Assembly (NCBI GenBank): GCA_937897265.1
Contig: CALCPT010000220.1
Location: 1 to 12,405, forward strand
Length of the DNA stretch: 12,405 nucleotides
Reading direction: 5' to 3'
DNA from: an uncultured Alcaligenaceae bacterium
Lineage (GTDB): Bacteria > Pseudomonadota > Gammaproteobacteria > Burkholderiales > Burkholderiaceae_B
How positions within the stretch are numbered: the first letter of the stretch is position 1; every line of letters starts with the position of its first letter. The notes under the pieces are model-generated. The model was given only the letters and a program-made list of their open reading frames with translations, did no database searches and was not told the origin of the DNA. Shown piece after piece: positions 1-6,884 of this stretch. Made by a program: the position numbers and the translations under genes.

Positions 1-179
1 TCAAAGTCCGAGAGGCAAGTGACGTCAAAACGATTCAACAGAACGTTTTGGCCCGTGCTGGTGTGGCGTTTGCGCAGGTCTATGTGAAAGCCGACGATCT
101 GCCACGTGCTCTGCCGACCCGCGATGGCGTTTATATTAAAAATCGTTTTCGTCAGCACCTTGGCTTCGCGCCGTTGTAA
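1..179 (+). CDS. C-terminal end of an unidentified protein (5' end outside window)
   Basis: An open frame enters from the left edge (first complete codon at base 3) and ends at TAA 177-179, giving 58 visible residues that finish ...RFRQHLGFAPL. The segment has no membrane stretch and no complete motif. The pattern of a short hydrophobic strand (VAFAQVYVKADD) followed by a Pro/Arg-rich tail and a final amphipathic helix is reminiscent of the C-terminus of small-subunit thiamine-pyrophosphate decarboxylases (phosphonopyruvate/sulfopyruvate decarboxylase type), which often sit beside Bug receptors. This is only an impression from memory and the gene should be treated as unidentified. That the frame is really coding is supported by its stop lying directly before a strong terminator hairpin. 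Confidence 0.6.
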   Translation, partial: KVREASDVKTIQQNVLARAGVAFAQVYVKADDLPRALPTRDGVYIKNRFRQHLGFAPL

Positions 180-193
180 GGCGTTGAACGCTC

Positions 194-258
194 GGGCATC
201 TGTGCGACCAGCTTGGTTCAACTTGACGGTGAGCGCGTTGCACCGATGCCCTTTGTTT
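194..258 (+). terminator. Rho-independent terminator after the partial first gene
   Basis: GGGCATC-T-GTGCGAC (194-208) pairs with GTTGCACCGATGCCC (237-251): 15 positions with one T/C mismatch and one G-T wobble. After a 2x2 internal loop the stem can continue (211-215 with 230-234), leaving an apical loop at about 216-229. The stem is followed directly by TTTGTTT (252-258). It begins 15 nt after the upstream stop codon, where a terminator is expected, and it separates the first gene from the Bug receptor genes. The apical loop is also complementary to bases just 5' of the stem (see findings). Confidence 0.65.
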
Positions 259-331
259 AGTAGTTCGCAGTGAGGTGTGATGTCGCGGTAACGCCCATTT
301 CTTGTTCCCCTACAACCGGAAGCAGAAAAAC

Positions 332-1303
332 ATGAAACATATTTTCAAAAAATGGTTAGCGGCGGGGGCACTCGCGTTATTGGGGGCGTTTCCGCTCAGC
401 AGTTCGGCGGCCTGGCCGGATGATCAAACGATTGAACTGATTGTCGGGTTTGCCCCGGGCGGAGGGACCGACCTGATGGCTCGCGCCTTGGTACCGTTTC
501 TTGAAAAGAAACTCGCTGGTAAGGCGCGCATCGTGGTGGTCAATAAACCTGGTGCGGGTGGCGAAATATCGTCAGCGTACATCGCCCGCTCAAAACCTGA
601 TGGTTATACGGTTGGGTTTGTGAACGTACCAGGTTTCGTGTTTATTCCAATGTATAAGCAGTCGGCTTATCAAACGAGTGATTTGAAACTCATTGCGCGT
701 GTGGTCGATGACCCTGCTGTATTGGTGATGCACAAAAAGTCAAAATATAGAACCTTTCCAGAGCTACTTGCTGCGCTAAAAAGTGATCCGGGATCGCTAT
801 CGTTTGCGACCAGCGGACGTGGTACCAGTGGTCATCAAGCGTTGCTCAAAATTGAGCAGGCCGCAGGCGTAAAAGGAACAGACATCGCCTTTAAAGGCGC
901 GGGTGATTTCAAAAGCGCTGTGATCGGCGGGCACGTGGACTATGCATTCTCAAGTATTGGCGAGTTTTTGACTGGCTATGCTGACTCTGATGTTGCGACT
1001 GCTATGCTTGTTGTCAACCCAACACGGGTTGCAGTGATTAAAGATGTGCCTTCGATTAAAGAACTTGGTTTTGACGTGCGGGTGAGCTCTGAACGAGGCA
1101 TCGCCGCCCCGAAGGCCTTGCCGCAAGACATCGCAGACCGGTTACAGAAAGCGATTCAAGACACCTTAGCTGACCCTAAGTTTTTAAAAACCATCAAGAA
1201 CGATGCCCCTTTGGTGGCTTTTATGTCTGGCCCTGACTGGACGAAATCGCTTGAGAGTATGCCCGCTGAACTTATGCCGTTTGTTAGCAAAATGAAAGAG
1301 TGA
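332..1303 (+). CDS. Bug-family (TctC-like) periplasmic solute-binding protein 1
   Basis: Predicted exported receptor of 323 residues, the normal size for the Bug/tripartite tricarboxylate transporter receptor family. These proteins bind small, mostly carboxylated solutes in the periplasm and hand them to TctA/TctB-type membrane partners. Visible features are a signal peptide (MKHIFKKWL, hydrophobic core, SSSAA, cleavage near residue 27), the ligand-loop motif FAPGGGTD (40-47), NKPGAGG (71-77) and PDGYT (89-93), all in the family's usual order. ATG 332 is preferred because GGAAG (318-322) lies about 9 nt upstream and the signal peptide starts immediately; an in-frame TTG at 302 would add ten non-signal residues. 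A second Bug gene follows after 61 bp. No TctA or TctB gene is in the window. The ligand cannot be told from sequence. Confidence 0.92.
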   Translation: MKHIFKKWLAAGALALLGAFPLSSSAAWPDDQTIELIVGFAPGGGTDLMARALVPFLEKKLAGKARIVVVNKPGAGGEISSAYIARSKPDGYTVGFVNVPGFVFIPMYKQSAYQTSDLKLIARVVDDPAVLVMHKKSKYRTFPELLAALKSDPGSLSFATSGRGTSGHQALLKIEQAAGVKGTDIAFKGAGDFKSAVIGGHVDYAFSSIGEFLTGYADSDVATAMLVVNPTRVAVIKDVPSIKELGFDVRVSSERGIAAPKALPQDIADRLQKAIQDTLADPKFLKTIKNDAPLVAFMSGPDWTKSLESMPAELMPFVSKMKE

Positions 1304-1364
1304 AGAGTTTTTGTAGATCATATTTGCATGCCTATCTGGCAGTCGTTTTGCTAGCCTCGATTGA

Positions 1365-2345
1365 ATGTTTAGGATGTTAGCTTTGAAAATTCGCGTGTTG
1401 TTCGGTGCTTTATTGCTGTGTGGCGCCTCAAGTGTAGGGGCGCAATATCCCGAAAAAGCGATTCGTTTCGTGGTTCCCTTTGCGCCTGGCGGTACGTCTG
1501 AAATCGTGGCGCGTTCTGTCGCAAGCAGCCTGACCACACAGTTAGGTCAATCGGTTTATGTTGAAAATAAGCCGGGTGCTGCTGGCAATATTGCGATGGC
1601 TGAGGTCAAGCGGGCAGCGCCAGATGGCTATACGTTAATTCTGGGGCATGTCGGCACGCTTGCGGTCAATCCAGCGCTGTTTGGCGCAAAGCTTCCGTAC
1701 GATCCGGTTAAAGATTTCGTGGCGATTTCGTTGATCGCCAAGGTGCCAAATGTGATTGCCGTGGGCCAACGCTCGGGGTTTAAAACCTTAGCTGACATGG
1801 TTGCTGCGGCAAAAGCTAAGCCTGGCTCTATCAATTATGGTTCGGCAGGCAATGGCAGTGCGGGACATCTCGCGATGGAATACTTCGCGGCTGAGGCGGG
1901 CATTGAATTAGTACATGTGCCCTATAAAGGTTCGGGCCCTATGCTGACAGATCTCATTGGGGGGCAAACGCAGGCGACTTTTAATGGCTTACCTTCATTA
2001 GTGGCGCAGATCAAAGGGGGGGCCTTGGTGCCACTGGCAGTTGGTTCAGCTGCTCGTGCTGCCTCACTGCCCGACGTGCCGACCATCGCTGAAAGTGGTT
2101 ACCCGCGCTTTGAAACTTCGCAATGGTACGGGCTTATGGCCCCTGCAGGTACGCCCGAGGCGATTGTCCAACGGTTGCAGAGCGAGCTTGTGGTCGCGCT
2201 AAAGTCGCCCGAGGGCACTAAACGTATGCGCGAGGATGGTGCGTTGTTGATTGGCGATACACCACAAGAATTTACCGCTTTCATTGCTCAAGAGCGGGCG
2301 CGTTGGGGCGAGGTCGTTAAAAAAGCAAAAATTAACGTCGATTAG
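1365..2345 (+). CDS. Bug-family (TctC-like) periplasmic solute-binding protein 2
   Basis: A second Bug receptor, 326 residues from ATG 1365. It has a signal peptide (hydrophobic core VLFGALLLCGASSVGA, cleavage just before QYPEK), then FAPGGTSE (39-46), NKPGAAG (68-74), PDGYT (86-90), and later VPYKGSGP and LPDVPTIAESGYP, which are hallmarks of the family. It is much closer to the family consensus than its neighbour, so the two are diverged paralogues rather than a recent duplication. The start is uncertain: ATG 1365 and ATG 1374 have no well-spaced ribosome-binding site, whereas TTG 1383 has TAGGA (1370-1374) 8 nt upstream and gives a compact signal peptide MKIRVLFGALL. It is probably co-transcribed with the gene before it. 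The role is inferred as uptake or sensing of an unknown small acid. Confidence 0.93.
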   Translation: MFRMLALKIRVLFGALLLCGASSVGAQYPEKAIRFVVPFAPGGTSEIVARSVASSLTTQLGQSVYVENKPGAAGNIAMAEVKRAAPDGYTLILGHVGTLAVNPALFGAKLPYDPVKDFVAISLIAKVPNVIAVGQRSGFKTLADMVAAAKAKPGSINYGSAGNGSAGHLAMEYFAAEAGIELVHVPYKGSGPMLTDLIGGQTQATFNGLPSLVAQIKGGALVPLAVGSAARAASLPDVPTIAESGYPRFETSQWYGLMAPAGTPEAIVQRLQSELVVALKSPEGTKRMREDGALLIGDTPQEFTAFIAQERARWGEVVKKAKINVD

Positions 2346-2407
2346 GGGGAACCCGCTGGCGTAAATACCCTGTTGCAGTGCAAAATAGGGGCTTGGGCTT
2401 TTAGTGG

Positions 2408-2436
2408 TTAAGCGCCCAACGGGTACTGTCTATAAG
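2408..2436 (+). promoter_or_regulatory. Possible sigma70 promoter for gltIJK
   Basis: TATAAG (2431-2436) matches the -10 consensus at five of six bases. It lies 17 bp after a weak -35 candidate, TTAAGC (2408-2413, three of six). The position, about 60 nt before the gltI start, is suitable. The -35 is poor, so this is only a candidate; an activator could compensate. Confidence 0.3.
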
Positions 2437-2495
2437 TTTTGCCTGGCAAGGCTTAAGCGTAGTGCTATCCATAGATTATTTACAGGAGTCTTAAC

Positions 2496-3410
2496 ATGTT
2501 TCGTCAAACCCTTAAACATGGCTTGGTCGCTCTCGCGACCGTCGTGATTGGTAGCACGGCTTTTGCACAAGAATTAACAGGTACTTTGAAAAAAATTAAA
2601 GATACCAACACGATTACTGTCGGCCATCGCGACGCTTCCTTGCCTTTCTCGTATTACGACGATCAGCAAAAAGTCATTGGCTATGCGGTTGATATTTGCA
2701 TGTACATCGTCAATGAAATCAAAAATGAACTTAAGTTACCTAATTTGCAAGTCAAGTTGGCACCGGTCACTTCGGCAACTCGTATTCCTCTGATTGCGAA
2801 CGGTACGATTGATCTAGAGTGCGGTTCAACGACCAACAACGCCGAGCGTCAAAAACAAGTGGCCTTTGGCCCGACTTATTATCTGACTGCTACGCGCTTT
2901 GTATACAAAAAGAGTTCAGGCATCACAAACTTGGCAAGCCTGAAGGGTAAGACTGTTGTGTCGACTGCAGGCTCAACCAACCTTAAGCAAATCTCAGAGG
3001 CCAACACGGCACAGAACTTGGGGCTAACAATCTTGGCAGCTAAAGATCACCCCGAGGCCTTCTTGATGGTTGAAACGGGTCGTGCGGCTGCGTTTGTGAT
3101 GGATGATATTTTGTTGGCAGGTTTGGTGGCAGGCTCTAAAAAGCCAAGTGACTTTGCGATTTCTGAGGATACCCTGTCAAATCCTGAGCCCTATGCGTTC
3201 ATGATGCCGCGTGACGATGCGCCCTATAACAAAATGGTGACTGCTGCTGCAAGCAAACTTTACAAATCAGCCGAGATGCCAGCCTTGTATTCGAAGTGGT
3301 TTGATAAAGCTGTGCCACCTAAAGGCTTGATCTTGAATCAGCCAATGACCGACAAAATGAAGAAGGCGTTGGCTAATCCAACAAACAATCCAGATCCTGC
3401 TAGCTATTGA
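2496..3410 (+). CDS. gltI: Glutamate/aspartate periplasmic binding protein GltI
   Basis: Type II periplasmic binding protein of the GltIJKL glutamate/aspartate ABC importer, 304 residues, about the length of the E. coli protein. The signal peptide is MFRQTLKHG plus a hydrophobic core ending STAFA-QE (about 1-24). Family blocks are present in order: GHRDASLPFSYYDDQQKV (43-60), VTSATRIPLIANGT (91-104), ECGSTTNNAERQKQ (108-121), AKDHPEAF (182-189), MDDILLAG (202-209) and KWFDKAVPPKGL (267-278). Residues matching the known GltI ligand contacts are kept: Arg45, Ser93, Arg96, Ser111, Thr113 and His185, so acidic amino-acid binding is likely. The start is clear, with AGGAG at 2484-2488, 7 nt before ATG. 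It is the first gene of gltIJK, with a large stem-loop between it and gltJ that probably lets it be made in excess over the permeases. Confidence 0.95.
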   Translation: MFRQTLKHGLVALATVVIGSTAFAQELTGTLKKIKDTNTITVGHRDASLPFSYYDDQQKVIGYAVDICMYIVNEIKNELKLPNLQVKLAPVTSATRIPLIANGTIDLECGSTTNNAERQKQVAFGPTYYLTATRFVYKKSSGITNLASLKGKTVVSTAGSTNLKQISEANTAQNLGLTILAAKDHPEAFLMVETGRAAAFVMDDILLAGLVAGSKKPSDFAISEDTLSNPEPYAFMMPRDDAPYNKMVTAAASKLYKSAEMPALYSKWFDKAVPPKGLILNQPMTDKMKKALANPTNNPDPASY

Positions 3411-3414
3411 TTGT

Positions 3415-3479
3415 TGGCAGTACGGCAGAATATCGATGAGCTCTTGATTGTTGAGATCTTCGATATTCTGTTTATGCCA
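3415..3479 (+). other. Large intercistronic stem-loop between gltI and gltJ
   Basis: CAGAATATCGA (3426-3436) and TCGATATTCTG (3460-3470) are perfect 11-bp inverted repeats. Pairing continues inward (3438-3439 with 3457-3458; 3441-3443 with 3453-3455), giving an 18-position stem with two mismatches and the 9-nt loop TTGATTGTT. Outer arms TGGCA (3415-3419) and TGCCA (3475-3479) add a second clamp. It starts 5 nt after the gltI stop. No T-run follows, so it is unlikely to be a simple terminator. By analogy with other binding-protein-dependent operons it may protect the gltI mRNA 3' end from exonucleases and set the GltI:GltJK ratio. Confidence 0.7.
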
Positions 3480-3524
3480 GCTAAGCCCCTCGACAGTCTG
3501 CCGTTTATTGCTAAGCTGTTTTAA
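3478..3524 (+). terminator. Possible partial terminator/attenuator before gltJ
   Basis: CAGCTAAGC (3478-3486) can pair with GCTAAGCTG (3510-3518), eight of nine positions, and is followed by TTTTAAAT from 3519. The loop is long (23 nt), so the terminator would be weak and leaky. Its first bases overlap the outer arm of the preceding stem-loop (TGCCA, 3475-3479), so the two structures compete slightly. It would reduce read-through from gltI into gltJK. Confidence 0.3.
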
Positions 3525-3600
3525 ATAAGACCTTACGTTATTACGCAGTTTGATTATTTTCTTAAAGCTTTTTGTCACGGCGCAATAACAGGATCGCTGC

Positions 3601-4350
3601 ATGAATTACAAATGGAACTGGGGCATTTTGTTTGAGGTGTCGCCTGAAGGTAAGGGCACCTACCTCGAGATGCTGCTTTCCGGTCTGATGTGGACGCTGA
3701 CGACAGCGTTCTTTGCTTGGATCATTGCTTTGCTGCTTGGTGTGACAATCGGGGTGCTGCGCACCTTGCCAAGTCGTACTGGTCGCGTTATTGGTAATGC
3801 GTATGTTGAGTTCTTTCGCAACATACCTTTGCTAGTGCAATTGTTCTTATGGTATTTCGTTGTCCCCGAACTGGTCCCCGAACATATCGGTGACTGGCTT
3901 AAACAATTACCTAATGCCGCGTTTTATAACGGGGTGGTAGGGGTTGGCTTGTTTATGTCGGCACGTGTGGCCGAGCAGGTTCGTACTGGTATTGAGTCAC
4001 TGCCAGTTGGGCAGCGTATGGCGAGTACTGCGTTGGGCATGACCACAGCGCAAACGTATCGCTACGTGTTAATGCCCATGGTGTTTCGGATTATCTTCCC
4101 CCCGCTGACCTCTGAGTTATTGAATACGATAAAAAACACATCGGTTGCTTTAACGATTGGCTTAATGGAACTCACCGCACGTGCGCGTTCGATGCAAGAA
4201 TTTTCGTTTCAAGTGTTCGAGGCTTTTACCGTCGCAACTTTGCTGTATCTGTTAACAAACATGGTCGTGACGGTACTGATGCGTCGTCTTGAAAAGTCGA
4301 TCGCCGTACCTGGCTATCTTGGTACCTCAGCCAACGTGGTTGTTCACTAA
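3601..4350 (+). CDS. gltJ: Glutamate/aspartate ABC transporter permease GltJ
   Basis: Inner-membrane permease subunit, 249 residues, similar in length to E. coli GltJ. The N-terminal NWGIL and the segment AWIIALLLGVTIGVLRTLP (39-57) are typical of GltJ. FFRNIPLLVQLF (71-82) is the conserved motif of polar amino-acid (His/Glu/Arg type) permeases. The EAA loop that docks on the ATPase is at about 137-159 (GQRMASTALGM...RYVLMP). Around five hydrophobic membrane spans are visible (about 23-53, 73-93, 108-125, 160-190, 206-226). AGGA at 3590-3593 lies 7 nt before ATG. It should pair with GltK as a heterodimeric channel. The 190-bp leader after gltI holds the stem-loop described separately. Confidence 0.93.
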   Translation: MNYKWNWGILFEVSPEGKGTYLEMLLSGLMWTLTTAFFAWIIALLLGVTIGVLRTLPSRTGRVIGNAYVEFFRNIPLLVQLFLWYFVVPELVPEHIGDWLKQLPNAAFYNGVVGVGLFMSARVAEQVRTGIESLPVGQRMASTALGMTTAQTYRYVLMPMVFRIIFPPLTSELLNTIKNTSVALTIGLMELTARARSMQEFSFQVFEAFTVATLLYLLTNMVVTVLMRRLEKSIAVPGYLGTSANVVVH

Positions 4351-4359
4351 AGGCGCGAC

Positions 4360-5049
4360 ATGTTTAGTAATTTTGATTTTGATGTGATCGCGCGCAGCTG
4401 GCCTTATCTGTTTAAAGATGGCATGTCGTTCACTTTGATGTTGACTGCCCTGGCAACAGGGGCTGGTATCGTCTTAGGCACGCTGTTGGCGCTGATGCGC
4501 TTGTCGAAATTTATCGTGCTGCAAAAGTTTGCTGAGACATACGTCAATATTATTCGCTCGCTGCCGTTAGTCTTGGTGATTTTTTGGTTTTATTTTTTAC
4601 TGCCCTACATTGGGCAGTGGGTCTTGGGCTCTGAACGGCCGATGGCCGTTGGGGCGTTCATGTCAGCGCTCGTCACGTTTTCATTATTCGAGGCAGCCTA
4701 CTTTTCAGAAATTATGCGTGCCGGTATTCAGGCTGTGCCGCGTGGTCAGGTTGCTGCAGCACAAGCGCTAGGGATGCGGTATCACCAGGTGATGGGCTAC
4801 ATCGTGTTGCCCCAGGCCTTCAGGGCCATGACACCGCTGTTGTTGACGCAATCAATTATCTTGTTTCAAGATACGTCGCTGGTCTACGTGTTGTCGTTAA
4901 CCGACTTTTTGGGCGCAGCTAGCAAAGTGGCTCAGCGCGATGGCCGCTTGGTCGAAATGTATATCTTTGCGGCGCTGGTCTATTTTGTAATTTCGTTTGG
5001 CGCGTCGATGCTGGTGAAGCGGTTGCAGGCACGCATTGCAGTACGCTGA
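4360..5049 (+). CDS. gltK: Glutamate/aspartate ABC transporter permease GltK
   Basis: Second permease subunit, 229 residues, with strong resemblance to E. coli GltK: YVNIIRSLPLVLVIFWFY (61-78), SLFEAAYFSEIMRAGIQAVP (108-127), the EAA loop GQVAAAQALGM...LPQAFRAM (129-157) and LFQDTSLVYVLSLTDF (168-183). About five transmembrane spans are visible. Its ATG is 9 nt after the gltJ stop and its ribosome-binding site AAAGG (4349-4353) overlaps that stop codon, so translation is probably coupled. In most relatives gltL would follow next. Here the frame ends at TGA 5047-5049, directly against the stop codon of an opposing gene, and gltL lies 2.1 kb further on. Confidence 0.93.
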   Translation: MFSNFDFDVIARSWPYLFKDGMSFTLMLTALATGAGIVLGTLLALMRLSKFIVLQKFAETYVNIIRSLPLVLVIFWFYFLLPYIGQWVLGSERPMAVGAFMSALVTFSLFEAAYFSEIMRAGIQAVPRGQVAAAQALGMRYHQVMGYIVLPQAFRAMTPLLLTQSIILFQDTSLVYVLSLTDFLGAASKVAQRDGRLVEMYIFAALVYFVISFGASMLVKRLQARIAVR

Positions 5050-6771
5050 TTATTTTGCCAAATCAAACCACGGCGATGCACGATCGTGGCTCGCGGCAAT
5101 CTTTACCACCATGCCTTTTGTTAACTGCAATGGCTGATCAAAACGATAGATGGTTCGTTGCCAAGCTGTCGTTGAGCGAATATCGGTTGGGGGGTTTTCC
5201 CAGGTGGTAGTTGAATCAAGCTCGATGCGAATCCATTGCACAACGCCATAACAAGGGCCTTCAGCTGTGGCTGTGAGTTCTAAAATTTTGTCTTCGACAG
5301 GATATGAATCCTGATTCATAAAGTCAAAACGAAACGCATCGACTGGCGCGCTCATTGGCGTTAACGCAATATCTTCGCGATAGAACGGGATTTTTTTCGA
5401 GGCAATCGAATTGAAGTGCGACAGGTCAAAGCCATGGCTACTTTCAACTCGTAGGTATTTGCCAGCGGCTTCGCCACCCATTAAGGCAATCATGATGCTG
5501 GCCGCGTGCGGCACAATTAAGGCGTCGGATTTGAGCAGGCGCTTTTTTGCGTCTTCAATGGCAGGCAGTACATGTTCGCCAATGATGGCGCTATCAAAAA
5601 TTTCGTGGATCAGTACGTCGGCCTTTTCTGGCAAGTCTTTGCCTACGGCAACGTCGTATGAGATTTTAGAAAGAATGGTAACGGTGTCAGCAAAGCCGTT
5701 GGTCTTAACAATTTCGGTAGCGGTTTTTGCGACTAAGGGTTCGGCCTCGCAGGCAACCACTTGAGTCGCCCCAAGTTTGGCAGCCATCATCGACAGTAAG
5801 CCCGAACCTGCACCAATCTCTAAAATGAGTTTGCCTGGTTGTACCGCTGTCTTGATGCCTTCAAAGTAGGCATCATTGCGGTGCGACTCGTTCATCATGG
5901 GCACGTGCCAAAGAGGGACCATCTTGCTGGTTGCCCAGGCCGAACCGAGCTTGGCGACCAGCAGGTTTGGCGAAACTTCAAGTGCCTTGTTAAACAGTTC
6001 AAGAGCCTCCGTGCCGCGATTAAGCGCAACCAGTAAGCCAGAGGCGTTTTTTAGGCCTTGCTCGTGATCGGGCTTGATGGCTAAGGCGGCAAGATAGTCG
6101 TTTAACGCCTCTTGCGAGCGGCCCATGGCATCTAAGATCTCGGCGCGGGCAATCAAGGCGGGTATTAGCTTTGGGACAAGGCCCAGAGCGCGCGTCAGTG
6201 AATCGAGCGCTTCGTGTAGTTGCTTAAGCGCTTGCTGCGCCAAGCCCATTCCAAGGTACGACGCTGCATTGGGCTCACACTGGTTGGCATTTTTATATTG
6301 CTTGATTGCGCCAGCGTGATCGCCCGCTGCCTTCAAGGCATCGGCCTTAATCAGCCAAGGTCTAAACAAGGTTGGTGTGATCTTAATGGCCCGCTCAGCT
6401 GCGGCGATTGCTTGTGGGTGTTGACCGAGTTGTTGATGGCATTCTGCCAGATTGACCCAACCTTCAATCTCGTTGGGATGAGCCTTGGTATAAGTTGTGT
6501 AGACCTCGACAGCGGCCTCAAGGTGCTGCAATTCTCTTTCGCAAACGGCCAGATTAAAGAGGGCATCGCTGTCGTTTGGGCGTAAAGCAAGGACGGCTTG
6601 ATAACCTGTTTTTGCCTCAGCAAAGTTACCAAGAACCACGTACATCAAGGCCAATAGCCGTTTGGGTTCAAGGTTGCTGGGTTCGGCCGCGCAAAGTTGA
6701 GCACAGGCTTGAATTGCCTCTGCACGTTGGCCTTGCTTAAAGGCACTTTTAATCGAATCGATCGTTTTCAT
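5050..6771 (-). CDS. TPR-repeat protein with C-terminal PRMT7-like arginine methyltransferase domain
   Basis: 573 residues with two parts. Residues about 1-270 are seven to eight tandem TPR repeats (roughly 34-67, 71-100, 103-134, 136-168, 169-201, 202-235, 236-269), a helical protein-binding scaffold. Residues about 285-573 are a class I SAM-dependent methyltransferase with the layout of protein arginine methyltransferases: helix HRNDAYFEGIKTAV (297-310), motif I LEIGAGSGLLSMM (317-329), acidic ribose-binding CEAEP (341-345), a double-E loop IHEIFDSAIIGEH (388-400; Glu390, Glu399), then a likely beta-barrel. The THW-loop position reads TAW (535-537), so His is replaced by Ala. The blocks resemble PRMT7 more than ribosomal-protein methyltransferase PrmA. 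A cytoplasmic protein methyltransferase is inferred and the substrate is unknown. There is no signal peptide and only a weak ribosome-binding site. It lies inverted between gltK and gltL. Confidence 0.82.
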   Translation of the reverse strand: MKTIDSIKSAFKQGQRAEAIQACAQLCAAEPSNLEPKRLLALMYVVLGNFAEAKTGYQAVLALRPNDSDALFNLAVCERELQHLEAAVEVYTTYTKAHPNEIEGWVNLAECHQQLGQHPQAIAAAERAIKITPTLFRPWLIKADALKAAGDHAGAIKQYKNANQCEPNAASYLGMGLAQQALKQLHEALDSLTRALGLVPKLIPALIARAEILDAMGRSQEALNDYLAALAIKPDHEQGLKNASGLLVALNRGTEALELFNKALEVSPNLLVAKLGSAWATSKMVPLWHVPMMNESHRNDAYFEGIKTAVQPGKLILEIGAGSGLLSMMAAKLGATQVVACEAEPLVAKTATEIVKTNGFADTVTILSKISYDVAVGKDLPEKADVLIHEIFDSAIIGEHVLPAIEDAKKRLLKSDALIVPHAASIMIALMGGEAAGKYLRVESSHGFDLSHFNSIASKKIPFYREDIALTPMSAPVDAFRFDFMNQDSYPVEDKILELTATAEGPCYGVVQWIRIELDSTTTWENPPTDIRSTTAWQRTIYRFDQPLQLTKGMVVKIAASHDRASPWFDLAK

Positions 6772-6878
6772 TATTCTCGGTCTTAAACACGCGAAACTAG
6801 CTTGAAAGGGCGGCGCTTTTCAGGAAGAGGCAGGTCAGGTTAATCGCTCAAGGTAAGCGACAGAGACCACAAAGCAAA

Positions 6879-6884
6879 ATTATA
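6879..6884 (-). promoter_or_regulatory. Consensus -10 hexamer upstream of the TPR-methyltransferase gene
   Basis: The minus strand reads TATAAT here, a perfect -10 box, 107 nt before the ATG at 6771. No good -35 box (TTGACA-like) lies 16-18 bp upstream and there is no TG extension, so this is weak evidence for a promoter. Confidence 0.25.

Noticed and set aside
1329..1350. TGCC/GGCA hairpin followed by GTTTT between the Bug genes
   Set aside because: The stem has only 4 bp, so termination between the two Bug genes is not supported.
2393..2419. TTGGGC/GCCCAA inverted repeat after Bug protein 2
   Set aside because: Only 6 bp, with a 15-nt loop and no T-run directly after it; too weak to call a terminator.
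3267..3602. 111-codon minus-strand frame across the gltI end and the gltI-gltJ spacer
   Set aside because: It is antisense to gltI, with no recognisable domain, and part of it only reads through the stem-loop palindrome.
5079..5088. 10-bp palindrome CACGATCGTG near the 3' end of the TPR-methyltransferase gene
   Set aside because: It lies within the coding sequence with no matching context; a single palindrome of this length is expected by chance in a window of this size.
6220..6585. 121-codon plus-strand frame inside the TPR-methyltransferase gene
   Set aside because: It is a shadow of the TPR repeats with no ribosome-binding site and no protein-like motif. Other antisense frames over the TPR, dppD-like and TMEM43 genes were discarded likewise.
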